Part shown: piece after piece, positions 1 to 4,819 of the stretch
Position numbering within the stretch: the stretch's first letter is position 1
Layout of the letters: each line of letters opens with the position of its first letter
NCBI GenBank assembly: GCA_934177025.1
Contig: CAKPPA010000086.1
Coordinates: forward strand, 1-5,014
Source: an uncultured Clostridia bacterium
Lineage (GTDB): Bacteria > Bacillota > Clostridia > Christensenellales > CAG-314
Direction: 5' to 3'
Length of the DNA: 5,014 nt
The notes under the pieces: generated by a model
Database searches by the model: none
Seen by the model: the letters and a program-made list of their open reading frames with translations, nothing else
Told to the model about the DNA's origin: nothing
Program-made: the position numbers and the translations under genes

Positions 1-108
1 GTGTCGGTGCCGTACAGCGCACAAAACGAATTTGAAATCGCATTGCGCAATGCAACGGGCGGCAAAGTGCTGCCGCAGTGGCAGGGCGAAAAATGGGAGT
101 GTTTTTAA
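1..108 (+). CDS. C-terminal fragment of an unidentified protein, possibly an EF-G/EF-2-like translation factor
   Basis: The frame is open from the first base of the window and ends at TAA 106-108, giving 35 residues of a gene that begins upstream. The visible tail contains FEIALRNATGGKVLPQW followed by EKWECF. This resembles the end of the EFG_C domain (domain V) of EF-G/EF-2-like GTPases, where a pattern such as FxxxLRxxTxGxAxPQ followed by an aromatic W is common, as in eukaryotic EF-2 and EFL1. The match is by eye over about 30 residues, and no GTPase motif lies in the window, so the family call is weak. That this is a real coding end is better supported: the stop codon runs directly into an intrinsic terminator. 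The terminator separates it from the recX group, so it is probably a separate transcription unit. Confidence 0.45.
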   Translation: MSVPYSAQNEFEIALRNATGGKVLPQWQGEKWECF

Positions 109-135
109 AAAGAGGTTGCGGGAACCTCTTTTTTT
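107..135 (+). terminator. Rho-independent terminator of the upstream partial gene
   Basis: A perfect 11-bp stem (AAAAAGAGGTT at 107-117 with AACCTCTTTTT at 123-133) encloses a 5-base loop GCGGG, and the T run extends to 135. The upstream stop codon TAA (106-108) overlaps the first bases of the stem, so the gene ends directly in its terminator. Because the stem is A-rich on one side and T-rich on the other, it could also act on minus-strand transcripts, but no minus-strand gene is seen here. Confidence 0.85.
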
Positions 136-166
136 GGCAGTTTTCGGCAAAAAGGCACAAAAACAA

Positions 167-175
167 TGTTATGAT
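167..175 (+). promoter_or_regulatory. Candidate extended -10 element upstream of recX
   Basis: TG-T-TATGAT (167-175) has the form of an extended -10 element and lies between the upstream terminator and recX, where a promoter for the recX group is expected. No good -35 box lies 16-18 bp upstream. The predicted start near 182 would leave only about 9 bases before the recX ATG and cut into its ribosome site. The assignment is therefore tentative. Confidence 0.25.
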
Positions 176-190
176 AGCGGAGGGAAGCGA

Positions 191-811
191 ATGGCACTCA
201 TTACGGATTTAAAAACGGGCAAACGCAAGGACAAAGTGCAACTGTTTTTGGAGGGGGAGTATCGTTGCACGCTAACCAAAGTCAGCGTACTGACGTATCG
301 GCTGAAAATCGGCGAGGAGTTAAGCGAAGTGCGGTTGGAGGAAATCCTTCGCGAAAGCGAAACGCAACAGGCGTTCGATCGTGCGCTTTCGCTCCTCGAA
401 AAGTACTTAAAAACGGAAAAACAAATGAAGGAGTATCTTCTTTCCAAGGGGTTTGCCGAGGAGGCCGTTGTTCCGGCGATTGCCAAATTAAAAAGGTACG
501 GCTATTTGGACGACGTCGATTACGCTTCGTGCTTTACCGAAAATGCGTTGCACAGCAAGGGGAAATTCCGCATTCGCATGGAACTACTGCAAAAAGGCGT
601 GGATCGCACCACGGTGGACGAGGTTTTGGAGTCTACGCAGGAGGATGCGGAAACGGCGGTAAAACTTGCGGAAAAGTATTTAAAAAACAAACCGAAGGAT
701 AGGCCGACAAAAGCAAAACTTTATCGGCATCTCAGTGCGCGCGGCTTTTCGGCGGAAACGGTTTCGTCGGTACTGCGTCGGTTCGATTGGGAAACGGAGG
801 ATTTCGAATGA
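191..811 (+). CDS. recX: Regulatory protein RecX
   Basis: RecX is a cytoplasmic, all-helical protein that binds RecA filaments and usually inhibits them, limiting recombination and the SOS response. The 206-residue product has the family's tandem three-helix repeats. One stretch (about residues 62-103) reads ALSLLEKYLKTEKQMKEYL and leads into the signature YGYLDD at 103-108. It is followed by the F...(H/R)SKGKFRIRMELLQKGV pattern (about 115-137) and a last repeat with LYRHLSARGFSAETVSSVL (about 177-195). Residues 1-55 fit the N-terminal extension common in Firmicutes. The start at ATG 191 is chosen because GGAGGG (179-184) lies 6 bases before it; an upstream in-frame start at 32 would overlap the previous gene and the terminator. 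The stop overlaps the next start as ATGA, indicating translational coupling. recA is not adjacent in this window. Confidence 0.9.
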   Translation: MALITDLKTGKRKDKVQLFLEGEYRCTLTKVSVLTYRLKIGEELSEVRLEEILRESETQQAFDRALSLLEKYLKTEKQMKEYLLSKGFAEEAVVPAIAKLKRYGYLDDVDYASCFTENALHSKGKFRIRMELLQKGVDRTTVDEVLESTQEDAETAVKLAEKYLKNKPKDRPTKAKLYRHLSARGFSAETVSSVLRRFDWETEDFE

Positions 812-1692
812 AAGGTTTTTTGGTGGGTCATTTCACGGATAAAATCAACAAAACGGGTGTCACGGCAATTTTGGCGAAGGGCGGTGCCGTCGGTGGGGTG
901 GACGTGCGTGGCAGTGCCCCGGGGACGCGCGAAACGGATTTACTTCGTGGGTGCAAATCGGTCGAAAAAATCCATGCGGTCGTGTTGAGCGGCGGCAGTG
1001 CGTTCGGACTGGAAGCGTGCGACGGTGTCATGCAGTATCTGTGGGAGGAGGGCATCGGCTATTCGGCAGGCAACTATCGCGTGCCGATTGTGTGCGGCGC
1101 AGTGCTGTTCGACCTCGAGTACGGCAAGTTTTCGTATCCGAACAAACAGGCAGGGTATGCCGCTTGCCGTGCGGCATCCGAACGGGTGGAAACGGGCAGC
1201 GTCGGTGCAGGCACGGGTGCCACGGTCGGCAAAATTTTAGGCATGGAGCACGCCTCGAAAGGCGGCGTAGGCTATGCGGAAATGCAATTGGAAAACGGCG
1301 TGTACGTAGGTTGCGTTACGGCAGTCAACGCCATGGGCGAAGTGTACGATTTGTTCCACGACGGCAAAACGATTGCCGGCGCACGCACGTCGGCAGGGTT
1401 TGCGGATACTTTCCAAATCATGCTAAACAGCGAAACTTCCGCCCCAACGGGGACAAACACCACCATTGGGTGTATTCTCACAAACGCCGTTTTAACGCGG
1501 GAACAGGCAAACAAACTGGCGGAATCGGCGCAGGACGGTTTAACGCTTTCCATTCGCCCCGTACACACGATGTACGACGGCGACACGATGTTTGCGTTGG
1601 CAACGTGCGAAAAGCAGGCAAACTTTCATCAACTTTTGGCGGCGGCTGCGGAAGTCACGCGCCAAAGCGTGTTAAAGGCGGTGGAAAAATGA
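808..1692 (+). CDS. P1 family peptidase (DmpA/NylC type, self-processing)
   Basis: The 294-residue product belongs to the P1/S58 peptidase family (DmpA L-aminopeptidase, BapA beta-peptidyl aminopeptidase, NylC nylon-oligomer hydrolase). These are made as one chain that cuts itself into two subunits, exposing an N-terminal Ser or Thr nucleophile. Family motifs appear in order: GGVDVRGSAPGTRETDLL (29-46), HAVVLSGGSAFGLEACDGVM (56-75), VPIVCGAVLFDL (92-103), GSVGAGTGATVGK (130-142), GTNTTIG (215-221) and the RPVHTMYDGDTMFALAT block (250-266). By comparison with NylC, the expected self-cleavage is Asn217-Thr218, with Thr218 as nucleophile. ATG 808 is preferred over TTG 787 because GGAGG (796-800) lies 7 bases upstream and ATG overlaps the recX stop. 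No signal peptide is seen, so it is probably cytoplasmic; its substrate cannot be read from sequence. The stop overlaps the acpS start, again as ATGA. Confidence 0.92.
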   Translation: MKGFLVGHFTDKINKTGVTAILAKGGAVGGVDVRGSAPGTRETDLLRGCKSVEKIHAVVLSGGSAFGLEACDGVMQYLWEEGIGYSAGNYRVPIVCGAVLFDLEYGKFSYPNKQAGYAACRAASERVETGSVGAGTGATVGKILGMEHASKGGVGYAEMQLENGVYVGCVTAVNAMGEVYDLFHDGKTIAGARTSAGFADTFQIMLNSETSAPTGTNTTIGCILTNAVLTREQANKLAESAQDGLTLSIRPVHTMYDGDTMFALATCEKQANFHQLLAAAAEVTRQSVLKAVEK

Positions 1693-2045
1693 TCGGCGTC
1701 GACGTGGTGGAAGTCGCACGGTTCGGGAAGGAAACGTTGCCGCAATTTTGCCTTAAGGTGTTTACGGAGGCGGAGCGGGCGTATCTTGCGGAGCGTAAGT
1801 ATGCGCTAACCAGCGTTGCGGGATTGTTCGCCGCAAAGGAGGCCGTCCTAAAAGCATTGGGTACGGGCATCGGCAACGGCGTGGCGTTAAAGGACGTGGA
1901 AATTTTGCACACGGAATTCGGTCAACCCGTGGCGGTGTTGCATCGGCAGGCGGAACAAATTTTTGCAAAATTGGGCAAAACCCTGTCCGTCAGCATTTCC
2001 CACACGGCGGCACTTGCAATTGCCGTGGCAAAAATTGACAAGTAG
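1689..2045 (+). CDS. acpS: Holo-[acyl-carrier-protein] synthase AcpS
   Basis: AcpS moves the 4'-phosphopantetheine arm from coenzyme A to a serine of apo-acyl carrier protein, which activates ACP for fatty-acid synthesis. The 118-residue product has the normal length of the short trimeric AcpS type. Visible motifs are MIGVDVVEV (1-9) with the metal-binding Asp5, FTEAE (25-29), GLFAAKEAVLKALGTG (45-60) with the metal-binding Glu51, and the C-terminal SVSISHTAALAIAVA strand (100-114). The start codon overlaps the peptidase stop by ATGA; only a weak GGCGGTGG lies upstream, so expression probably depends on coupling to the peptidase gene. Placement just upstream of a MazF/EndoA gene recalls the acpS-ydcC-alr-ndoAI-ndoA order of Bacillus subtilis, here without the three middle genes. 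Confidence 0.93.
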   Translation: MIGVDVVEVARFGKETLPQFCLKVFTEAERAYLAERKYALTSVAGLFAAKEAVLKALGTGIGNGVALKDVEILHTEFGQPVAVLHRQAEQIFAKLGKTLSVSISHTAALAIAVAKIDK

Positions 2046-2142
2046 GCGCATAAATCGCAAAAAAGGGGGAACACTTTTTCCGTCGCACGTTAGGGCTACA
2101 TAATTTCATAAACTACAGTAAGGGACGATCGGAGCGTGATTT

Positions 2143-2502
2143 ATGATTAAACGAGGGGAATTGTACTATGCCGATCTCAGTCCGGTCGTAGGCAGCGAGC
2201 AGGGCGGCATTCGCCCCGTGTTGGTGTTGCAAAACGACGTCGGCAACAAATACAGCCCGACGGTCATCGCCGCAGCAACGACGAGCAAAATCAACAAAGC
2301 AAAACTGCCCACGCACATCGAGTTGCAGGCGGGAAAATTTTGTTTACCGAAGGACTCCGTTGTCCTTTTGGAGCAAATCCGCACGATCGACAAACGACGG
2401 CTAAAGGCAAAAATCGGCGAATTACCGCCGGAAATACTAAAAAAAGTAAACAACGCCCTAATGATTAGTTTAGGGCTTACAAACGACAATCGAATGTCGT
2501 AA
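2143..2502 (+). CDS. mazF: Type II toxin MazF/EndoA, endoribonuclease
   Basis: MazF toxins cut single-stranded mRNA at short sites and are normally held in check by a MazE-type antitoxin. The 119-residue product is very close to B. subtilis EndoA (NdoA): [20 protein letters not shown] (1-20), [15 protein letters not shown] (21-35), KAKLPTH (52-58) and [16 protein letters not shown] (72-87) follow it almost residue for residue. Arg24 and Thr47 match the EndoA catalytic pair Arg25/Thr48, so the enzyme looks intact. GGAG at 2131-2134, 8 bases before ATG, fixes the start. No antitoxin gene lies upstream: the 97-bp gap after acpS has no ATG. The last six residues (NDNRMS) go beyond the usual EndoA end and are encoded by the first unit of the 25-bp repeat array. 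No convincing promoter is seen in the gap, so it may be transcribed with recX-peptidase-acpS. Confidence 0.93.
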   Translation: MIKRGELYYADLSPVVGSEQGGIRPVLVLQNDVGNKYSPTVIAAATTSKINKAKLPTHIELQAGKFCLPKDSVVLLEQIRTIDKRRLKAKIGELPPEILKKVNNALMISLGLTNDNRMS

Positions 2503-2630
2503 AGCAAACGAAAATCGAATTTTTCCAAACGAACAGAAATCGAATGCGTAAAAACAAACAGAAATCGAATGCATAAAAACAAACGGCAATTGAACGTTGT
2601 AACAACGAACAAAAGCGAACATTGAAAAAG
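2481..2630. repeat. Six-unit tandem array with exact 25-bp period at the 3' end of mazF
   Basis: Six units of 25 bp lie head to tail (2481-2505, 2506-2530, 2531-2555, 2556-2580, 2581-2605, 2606-2630). The core AATCGAAT starts at 2488, 2513, 2538 and 2563; decayed forms AATTGAAC and AAGCGAAC stand at 2588 and 2613, all exactly 25 bp apart. The left flank is typically AAAC plus a purine-rich triplet; the right flank is commonly G(C/T)(G/A)TAAAAAC. The third and fourth units differ least; the outer ones have drifted. Unit 1 encodes the last codons and stop of mazF; unit 6 enters the 5' arm of the following hairpin. With no unique spacers it is not a CRISPR array, and 25 bp is not a multiple of 3, so it does not encode a peptide repeat in one frame. 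Function unknown. Confidence 0.88.
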
Positions 2631-2661
2631 CGGTGCGGAGTGCTCCCGCCCGCTTTTTCAA
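2622..2661 (+). terminator. Long hairpin after mazF, probable terminator
   Basis: A perfect 12-bp stem (TTGAAAAAGCGG at 2622-2633 with CCGCTTTTTCAA at 2650-2661) continues inward through a GCGG/CCGC helix (2635-2638 with 2646-2649). The T run lies inside the 3' arm, and a second T-rich stretch follows at 2671-2680. This is the only strong hairpin after mazF and so probably ends its transcript. It lacks the usual T run directly after the stem, so it could instead be a 3'-stabilising structure. Confidence 0.6.
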
Positions 2662-2722
2662 ACGGAAAAGTTCTTTTTTTGGCAAAATTTTTCAAACGGT
2701 TGAGTTTACGCAAAAGGTGTGT

Positions 2723-2756
2723 AAAAACAAAAAAGCCTTTCCAAAACGAAAGGCTT
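2723..2756 (-). terminator. Rho-independent terminator of the minus-strand gene, possibly bidirectional
   Basis: AAGCCTTTC (2733-2741) and GAAAGGCTT (2748-2756) form a 9-bp stem around a CAAAAC loop. Read on the minus strand, the stem lies 12 bases after the stop codon at 2769 and is followed by a T run interrupted once by G (2732-2723). On the plus strand it is followed by CCTTTTTT, so it may also stop read-through from the mazF side. Confidence 0.85.
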
Positions 2757-2768
2757 CCTTTTTTCACT

Positions 2769-3530
2769 TTAAACAAGGTTTGCACTCTCCAGTAGGGCGT
2801 GCATTCGTTTTACCGGTGTTTCGGTAATCCGCAGTTTCGACACGGTGTTGTGAAATCCGATCCACATCAGTTTAATGAGTTTCGGATTTTTCAAAAGAAT
2901 GGCGTTTTTCAGCGCAAGGATCATTTCCGAAGCGTCGTCCGTTTCCCGTTGCGTCCCGAGGATTTCGCCGTTCACGTGTTCGTACAGTTTGTTCAGCGTT
3001 TGAATCATGGCGTCAAAAATTTCGCTGTTGATGTAAATCGGTTCGGCGGTAAAAAACTTTTCGCCTTCCTTTAACGGCTCCTGATTCAAACTTTCGGGGT
3101 CGATGTTGCGCAAAATGCCGAGCCCTGCGCGTTTAAACGGTTTTAGCACTTCTTCGGCAAACGCGGCGTAACTTTCGTTAATGTCCGCATCGTAAAAATA
3201 TTCGCTTAAAAACTTGTTGAAACTCCGTTTTCCGCTGTCAAATTCCGTCAGCAGGCAAAACACGAACACAAACAATTTCGTGCGATCCTTCGGCAACTGA
3301 AATTTAATTTTTTTGCCGTCCTCGGTCAAAACGCCCACCACGGCGCGCTTGTATTCCGCGGCGTAGTCAAACGTTTCGCCGACGGATTGCACGGTGTGCA
3401 CCACAACCGGCATGGTTACCAACGCTTTTAACAGCGCGGACAGGCGAATTTCCGACAAAATGAATTTGCATTCGATTAAGTCGTTGATTTTTTCGGTAAA
3501 CAGGTTCAGTTCGTTTTCTTGTGTGTTCAT
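2769..3530 (-). CDS. Hypothetical protein, 253 residues, family not recognised
   Basis: I do not recognise this protein. It is predicted soluble: no signal peptide or clear membrane segment is seen, and hydrophobic stretches such as TKLFVFVFCLL (84-94) are short and flanked by charges. Residues 1-40 (NELNLFTEKINDLIECKFILSEIRLSALLKALVTM) look helical. The middle (41-110) mixes strands and helices and includes GVLTEDGKKIKFQLPKD (66-82). The C-terminal part (about 165-253) is mostly helical. ATG at 3530 is preferred over an in-frame TTG at 3578 because the latter lies upstream of the promoter. No Shine-Dalgarno sequence precedes ATG 3530; the promoter (3537-3565) predicts a start on the ATG itself, so the mRNA may be leaderless. 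The gene stands alone, convergent with mazF and divergent from the HPr-like operon. Codon use resembles its neighbours, which speaks for a resident gene. Confidence 0.75.
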   Translation of the reverse strand: MNTQENELNLFTEKINDLIECKFILSEIRLSALLKALVTMPVVVHTVQSVGETFDYAAEYKRAVVGVLTEDGKKIKFQLPKDRTKLFVFVFCLLTEFDSGKRSFNKFLSEYFYDADINESYAAFAEEVLKPFKRAGLGILRNIDPESLNQEPLKEGEKFFTAEPIYINSEIFDAMIQTLNKLYEHVNGEILGTQRETDDASEMILALKNAILLKNPKLIKLMWIGFHNTVSKLRITETPVKRMHALLESANLV

Positions 3531-3536
3531 AATCGG

Positions 3537-3565
3537 ATTGTAGCATAAACGATTTTTCTTTGCAA
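3537..3565 (-). promoter_or_regulatory. Sigma-A type promoter of the minus-strand hypothetical gene
   Basis: On the minus strand, TTGCAA (3565-3560) and TACAAT (3542-3537) are separated by exactly 17 bp. TG one base before the -10 box makes it an extended -10. The usual start, 7 bases after the box, falls on 3530, the A of the ATG codon. Confidence 0.7.
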
Positions 3566-3636
3566 TGCTTTGCGTCAATTTTCAAAAGTCGGAACGCGCG
3601 GAAAGGCGAATCTTACAAAGAAATGCGGAAAATAAC

Positions 3637-3665
3637 TTGAAGAACGCGAATTCTTATTGTATAAT
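3637..3665 (+). promoter_or_regulatory. Sigma-A promoter of the HPr-like/DUF4364 operon
   Basis: TTGAAG (3637-3642) and a perfect TATAAT (3660-3665) are 17 bp apart; transcription should start near 3672, giving a leader of about 41 bases before ATG 3713. An imperfect inverted repeat (3648-3658 with 3663-3671) covers the -10 box and could be an operator, though it is A+T-rich. Confidence 0.8.
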
Positions 3666-3712
3666 AAATTCAATATCGAGTATCAAACGGATCGAAAAAA
3701 AGGAGGAACAGC

Positions 3713-3940
3713 ATGAAATCCGTCAAAATTAACCTGCAATTTGCGGAAAACGTAAAAGTTTTCGTCAACATAGTTTCCAAGTATCCTTACGACATCGATC
3801 TAAAAAGCGGCCGATTCGTTGTGGATGCAAAATCCATTTTAGGAATTTTTTCGCTGGATCTCAACAAACCGATCATCATGGAAATTCACAGCGACGATTG
3901 TGAGGATTTGTTGAACGAATTGCGGTATTTCATCGTTTAG
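3713..3940 (+). CDS. HPr-like protein lacking the active-site histidine
   Basis: The 75-residue product aligns with HPr, the phosphocarrier of the PTS sugar-uptake system. VSKYPYDIDL..GRFVVDAKSILGIFSLDL (21-50) matches the HPr stretch ASKFDADINL..GKSVNLKSIMGVMSL without gaps. Ser41 sits at the regulatory Ser46 position. The position of His15, which carries phosphate in sugar transport, is Phe10, and Arg17 is Glu12, so it cannot act as a normal PTS phosphocarrier. This recalls B. subtilis Crh, which also lacks His15 and acts in carbon catabolite control through phospho-serine and CcpA; whether Ser41 is phosphorylated here is inference. At 75 residues it is shorter than HPr (about 85-88), missing a little at both ends. 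AGGAGG (3701-3706) fixes the start. It is followed after 48 bp by the DUF4364 gene and is probably cotranscribed with it. Confidence 0.8.
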   Translation: MKSVKINLQFAENVKVFVNIVSKYPYDIDLKSGRFVVDAKSILGIFSLDLNKPIIMEIHSDDCEDLLNELRYFIV

Positions 3941-3988
3941 GAACGCATTGATTTATCGCTTGATTCGAAATTCTACAAAGGAGAAGGT

Positions 3989-4522
3989 ATGCAGTCGGTA
4001 ACTTCGGACAGCACGCAAAACAAGTTGTTGCTTTTGTTCGTTTTCGACAAAATGGAAATGCCGTTGTCGGAAACCACAATTTTGGATTTGTGTTGCAGTT
4101 CCAACAATTGGATCACATATATGGATTGTAAAGAGGCGATTTCGCAACTTTTGGATGCATCGTTTATTTTCCAAAACAATCAGGATGCCGGAGTCGAACC
4201 GCTTTACACCATCACGCCGGAGGGGAGGGTGTGCTTGGCTCACTTTTTTGTCCGGATTCCGGCAAGCCTTCGGGAAGCCGTTTCCACCGTGATCAAACAA
4301 AGCCGCATGAATTACCGCCGCAAGCAGGAGTATTTTTCCGACTACCGCAAAAATCCGGACGGCACGTACAATGTGATTTTAAAAATCATCGATCCGACGG
4401 AGCAAGTGTTGGAAATTACGCTCAACGTCCCGAACCGTTCCACAGCGGAGTATATGTACAAAAAGTGGGAGGAAAAGGCGGCAAATGTTTTTTCGAATTT
4501 ATACGATATGTTAGCGGAATAA
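3989..4522 (+). CDS. DUF4364 family protein (winged-helix type)
   Basis: The 177-residue product fits DUF4364, a family of Clostridia proteins of unknown role with a PadR-like winged-helix N-terminus. Family features are NKLLLLFVFDKMEMPLSETT (11-30), helices DCKEAISQLLDASFI (46-60) typical of the recognition region, the wing-like LYTITPEGRVCLAHF (72-86), and RIPASLREAV (89-98). The C-terminal half (about 107-177) has a strand-rich part (GTYNVILKIID, LEITLNVPN) and a helix (TAEYMYKKWEEKAANVFSNLYDML). It is probably a DNA-binding regulator, but target and ligand are unknown. AAGGAG (3978-3983), 5 bases before ATG, supports the start. It follows the HPr-like gene under the same promoter. Its stop codon (4520-4522) lies two bases before the -35 box of the tRNA promoter, with no terminator between, so its mRNA probably runs on into the tRNA genes. 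Confidence 0.85.
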   Translation: MQSVTSDSTQNKLLLLFVFDKMEMPLSETTILDLCCSSNNWITYMDCKEAISQLLDASFIFQNNQDAGVEPLYTITPEGRVCLAHFFVRIPASLREAVSTVIKQSRMNYRRKQEYFSDYRKNPDGTYNVILKIIDPTEQVLEITLNVPNRSTAEYMYKKWEEKAANVFSNLYDMLAE

Positions 4523-4524
4523 GT

Positions 4525-4553
4525 TTGACAAAAGAAAAAAAATTCGTTATAAT
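4525..4553 (+). promoter_or_regulatory. Consensus sigma-A promoter of the tRNA-Leu operon
   Basis: TTGACA (4525-4530) and TATAAT (4548-4553), both exact consensus, are 17 bp apart. The predicted start near 4560 lies about 13 bases before the first tRNA. This strength is expected for stable-RNA genes. Confidence 0.93.
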
Positions 4554-4572
4554 CTGTTGGCAATTCGGTTTT

Positions 4573-4656
4573 GCGATGATGGCGGAACTGGCAGACGCGT
4601 ACGTTTGAGGGGCGTATGGATACACCGTGCGGGTTCAAGTCCCGCTCATCGCACCA
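4573..4656 (+). tRNA. tRNA-Leu(GAG)
   Basis: The acceptor stem GCGATGA (4573-4579) pairs with TCATCGC (4646-4652), followed by A73 and an encoded CCA (4654-4656). The D arm contains GGCAGACGC. The anticodon stem 4600-4604/4612-4616 holds the loop TTGAGGG with anticodon GAG at 4607-4609 and G37. A long variable arm (4617-4628) and the T arm GCGGG-TTCAAGT-CCCGC (4629-4645) complete a class II leucine tRNA, which reads CUC and CUU codons. It is the first gene of a two-tRNA operon. Confidence 0.95.
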
Positions 4657-4672
4657 AATTAAAATTTCATAT

Positions 4673-4758
4673 GCGAATGTGGCGGAATTGGCAGACGCGC
4701 TAGATTCAGGTTCTAGTGGTTCACAGCCGTGCAGGTTCAAGTCCTGTCATTCGCACCA
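4673..4758 (+). tRNA. tRNA-Leu(CAG)
   Basis: The acceptor stem GCGAATG (4673-4679) pairs with CATTCGC (4748-4754), followed by A73 and encoded CCA (4756-4758). The anticodon stem CTAGA/TCTAG (4700-4704/4712-4716) holds the loop TTCAGGT with anticodon CAG at 4707-4709, which reads CUG. The long variable arm (4717-4730) and T arm GCAGG-TTCAAGT-CCTGT (4731-4747) make it a class II leucine tRNA. It lies 16 bp after tRNA-Leu(GAG) and shares its promoter. Its last 21 bases are repeated at 4933-4953. Confidence 0.95.
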
Positions 4759-4819
4759 CGGCGGCTACGTTTTTCGTCGGCACACATAAGACTTGCTTTT
4801 TACCAAGCAAGTCTTTTTG
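4738..4819 (+). repeat. 82-bp direct repeat, copy A (tRNA-Leu tail plus terminator)
   Basis: This block runs from the T loop of tRNA-Leu(CAG) through CCA, a 29-bp linker and the terminator. It matches 4933-5014 at 79 of 82 positions with no gaps; the differences are 4782 (A/G), 4786 (A/G) and 4801 (T/A). The tRNA part (21 bases) and both terminator arms are identical; the changes fall in the linker and the terminator loop. Confidence 0.95.
4788..4818 (+). terminator. Rho-independent terminator of the tRNA-Leu operon
   Basis: AAGACTTGCTT (4788-4798) and AAGCAAGTCTT (4805-4815) form a perfect 11-bp stem with loop TTTACC, and the T run reaches 4818. It lies 29 bases after the CCA end of tRNA-Leu(CAG). 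It probably also ends read-through transcripts from the HPr-like/DUF4364 operon. Confidence 0.92.

Noticed and set aside
32..190. In-frame upstream extension of recX to a start at 32
   Set aside because: It overlaps the preceding coding end and its terminator, and the added residues do not resemble RecX; ATG 191 has a good ribosome site.
265..702. 145-codon plus-strand frame inside recX
   Set aside because: Its product is Arg/Gly/Cys-rich low-complexity sequence typical of an out-of-frame reading, and recX explains the region.
951..1688. Long upstream in-frame extension of acpS through the peptidase gene
   Set aside because: It is a shadow of the peptidase frame with a composition rich in Arg, Gly and Cys; the AcpS family begins at MIGVDVVEV, ATG 1689.
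2046..2142. A small antitoxin gene between acpS and mazF
   Set aside because: The gap has no ATG, and no open frame with a ribosome site of useful length.
2481..2630. CRISPR array
   Set aside because: The units are directly adjacent with no unique spacers, the repeats are degenerate and no cas gene is present.
2166..2785. Minus-strand frames across mazF and the 25-bp array (Phe-rich peptides such as FDFR and FLFV repeats)
   Set aside because: The apparent peptide repeats result from reading the 25-bp array; they lack ribosome sites and overlap a conserved toxin gene and two terminators.
2633..2827. 64-codon plus-strand frame
   Set aside because: It covers a hairpin, a terminator and the end of the convergent gene, with no ribosome site.
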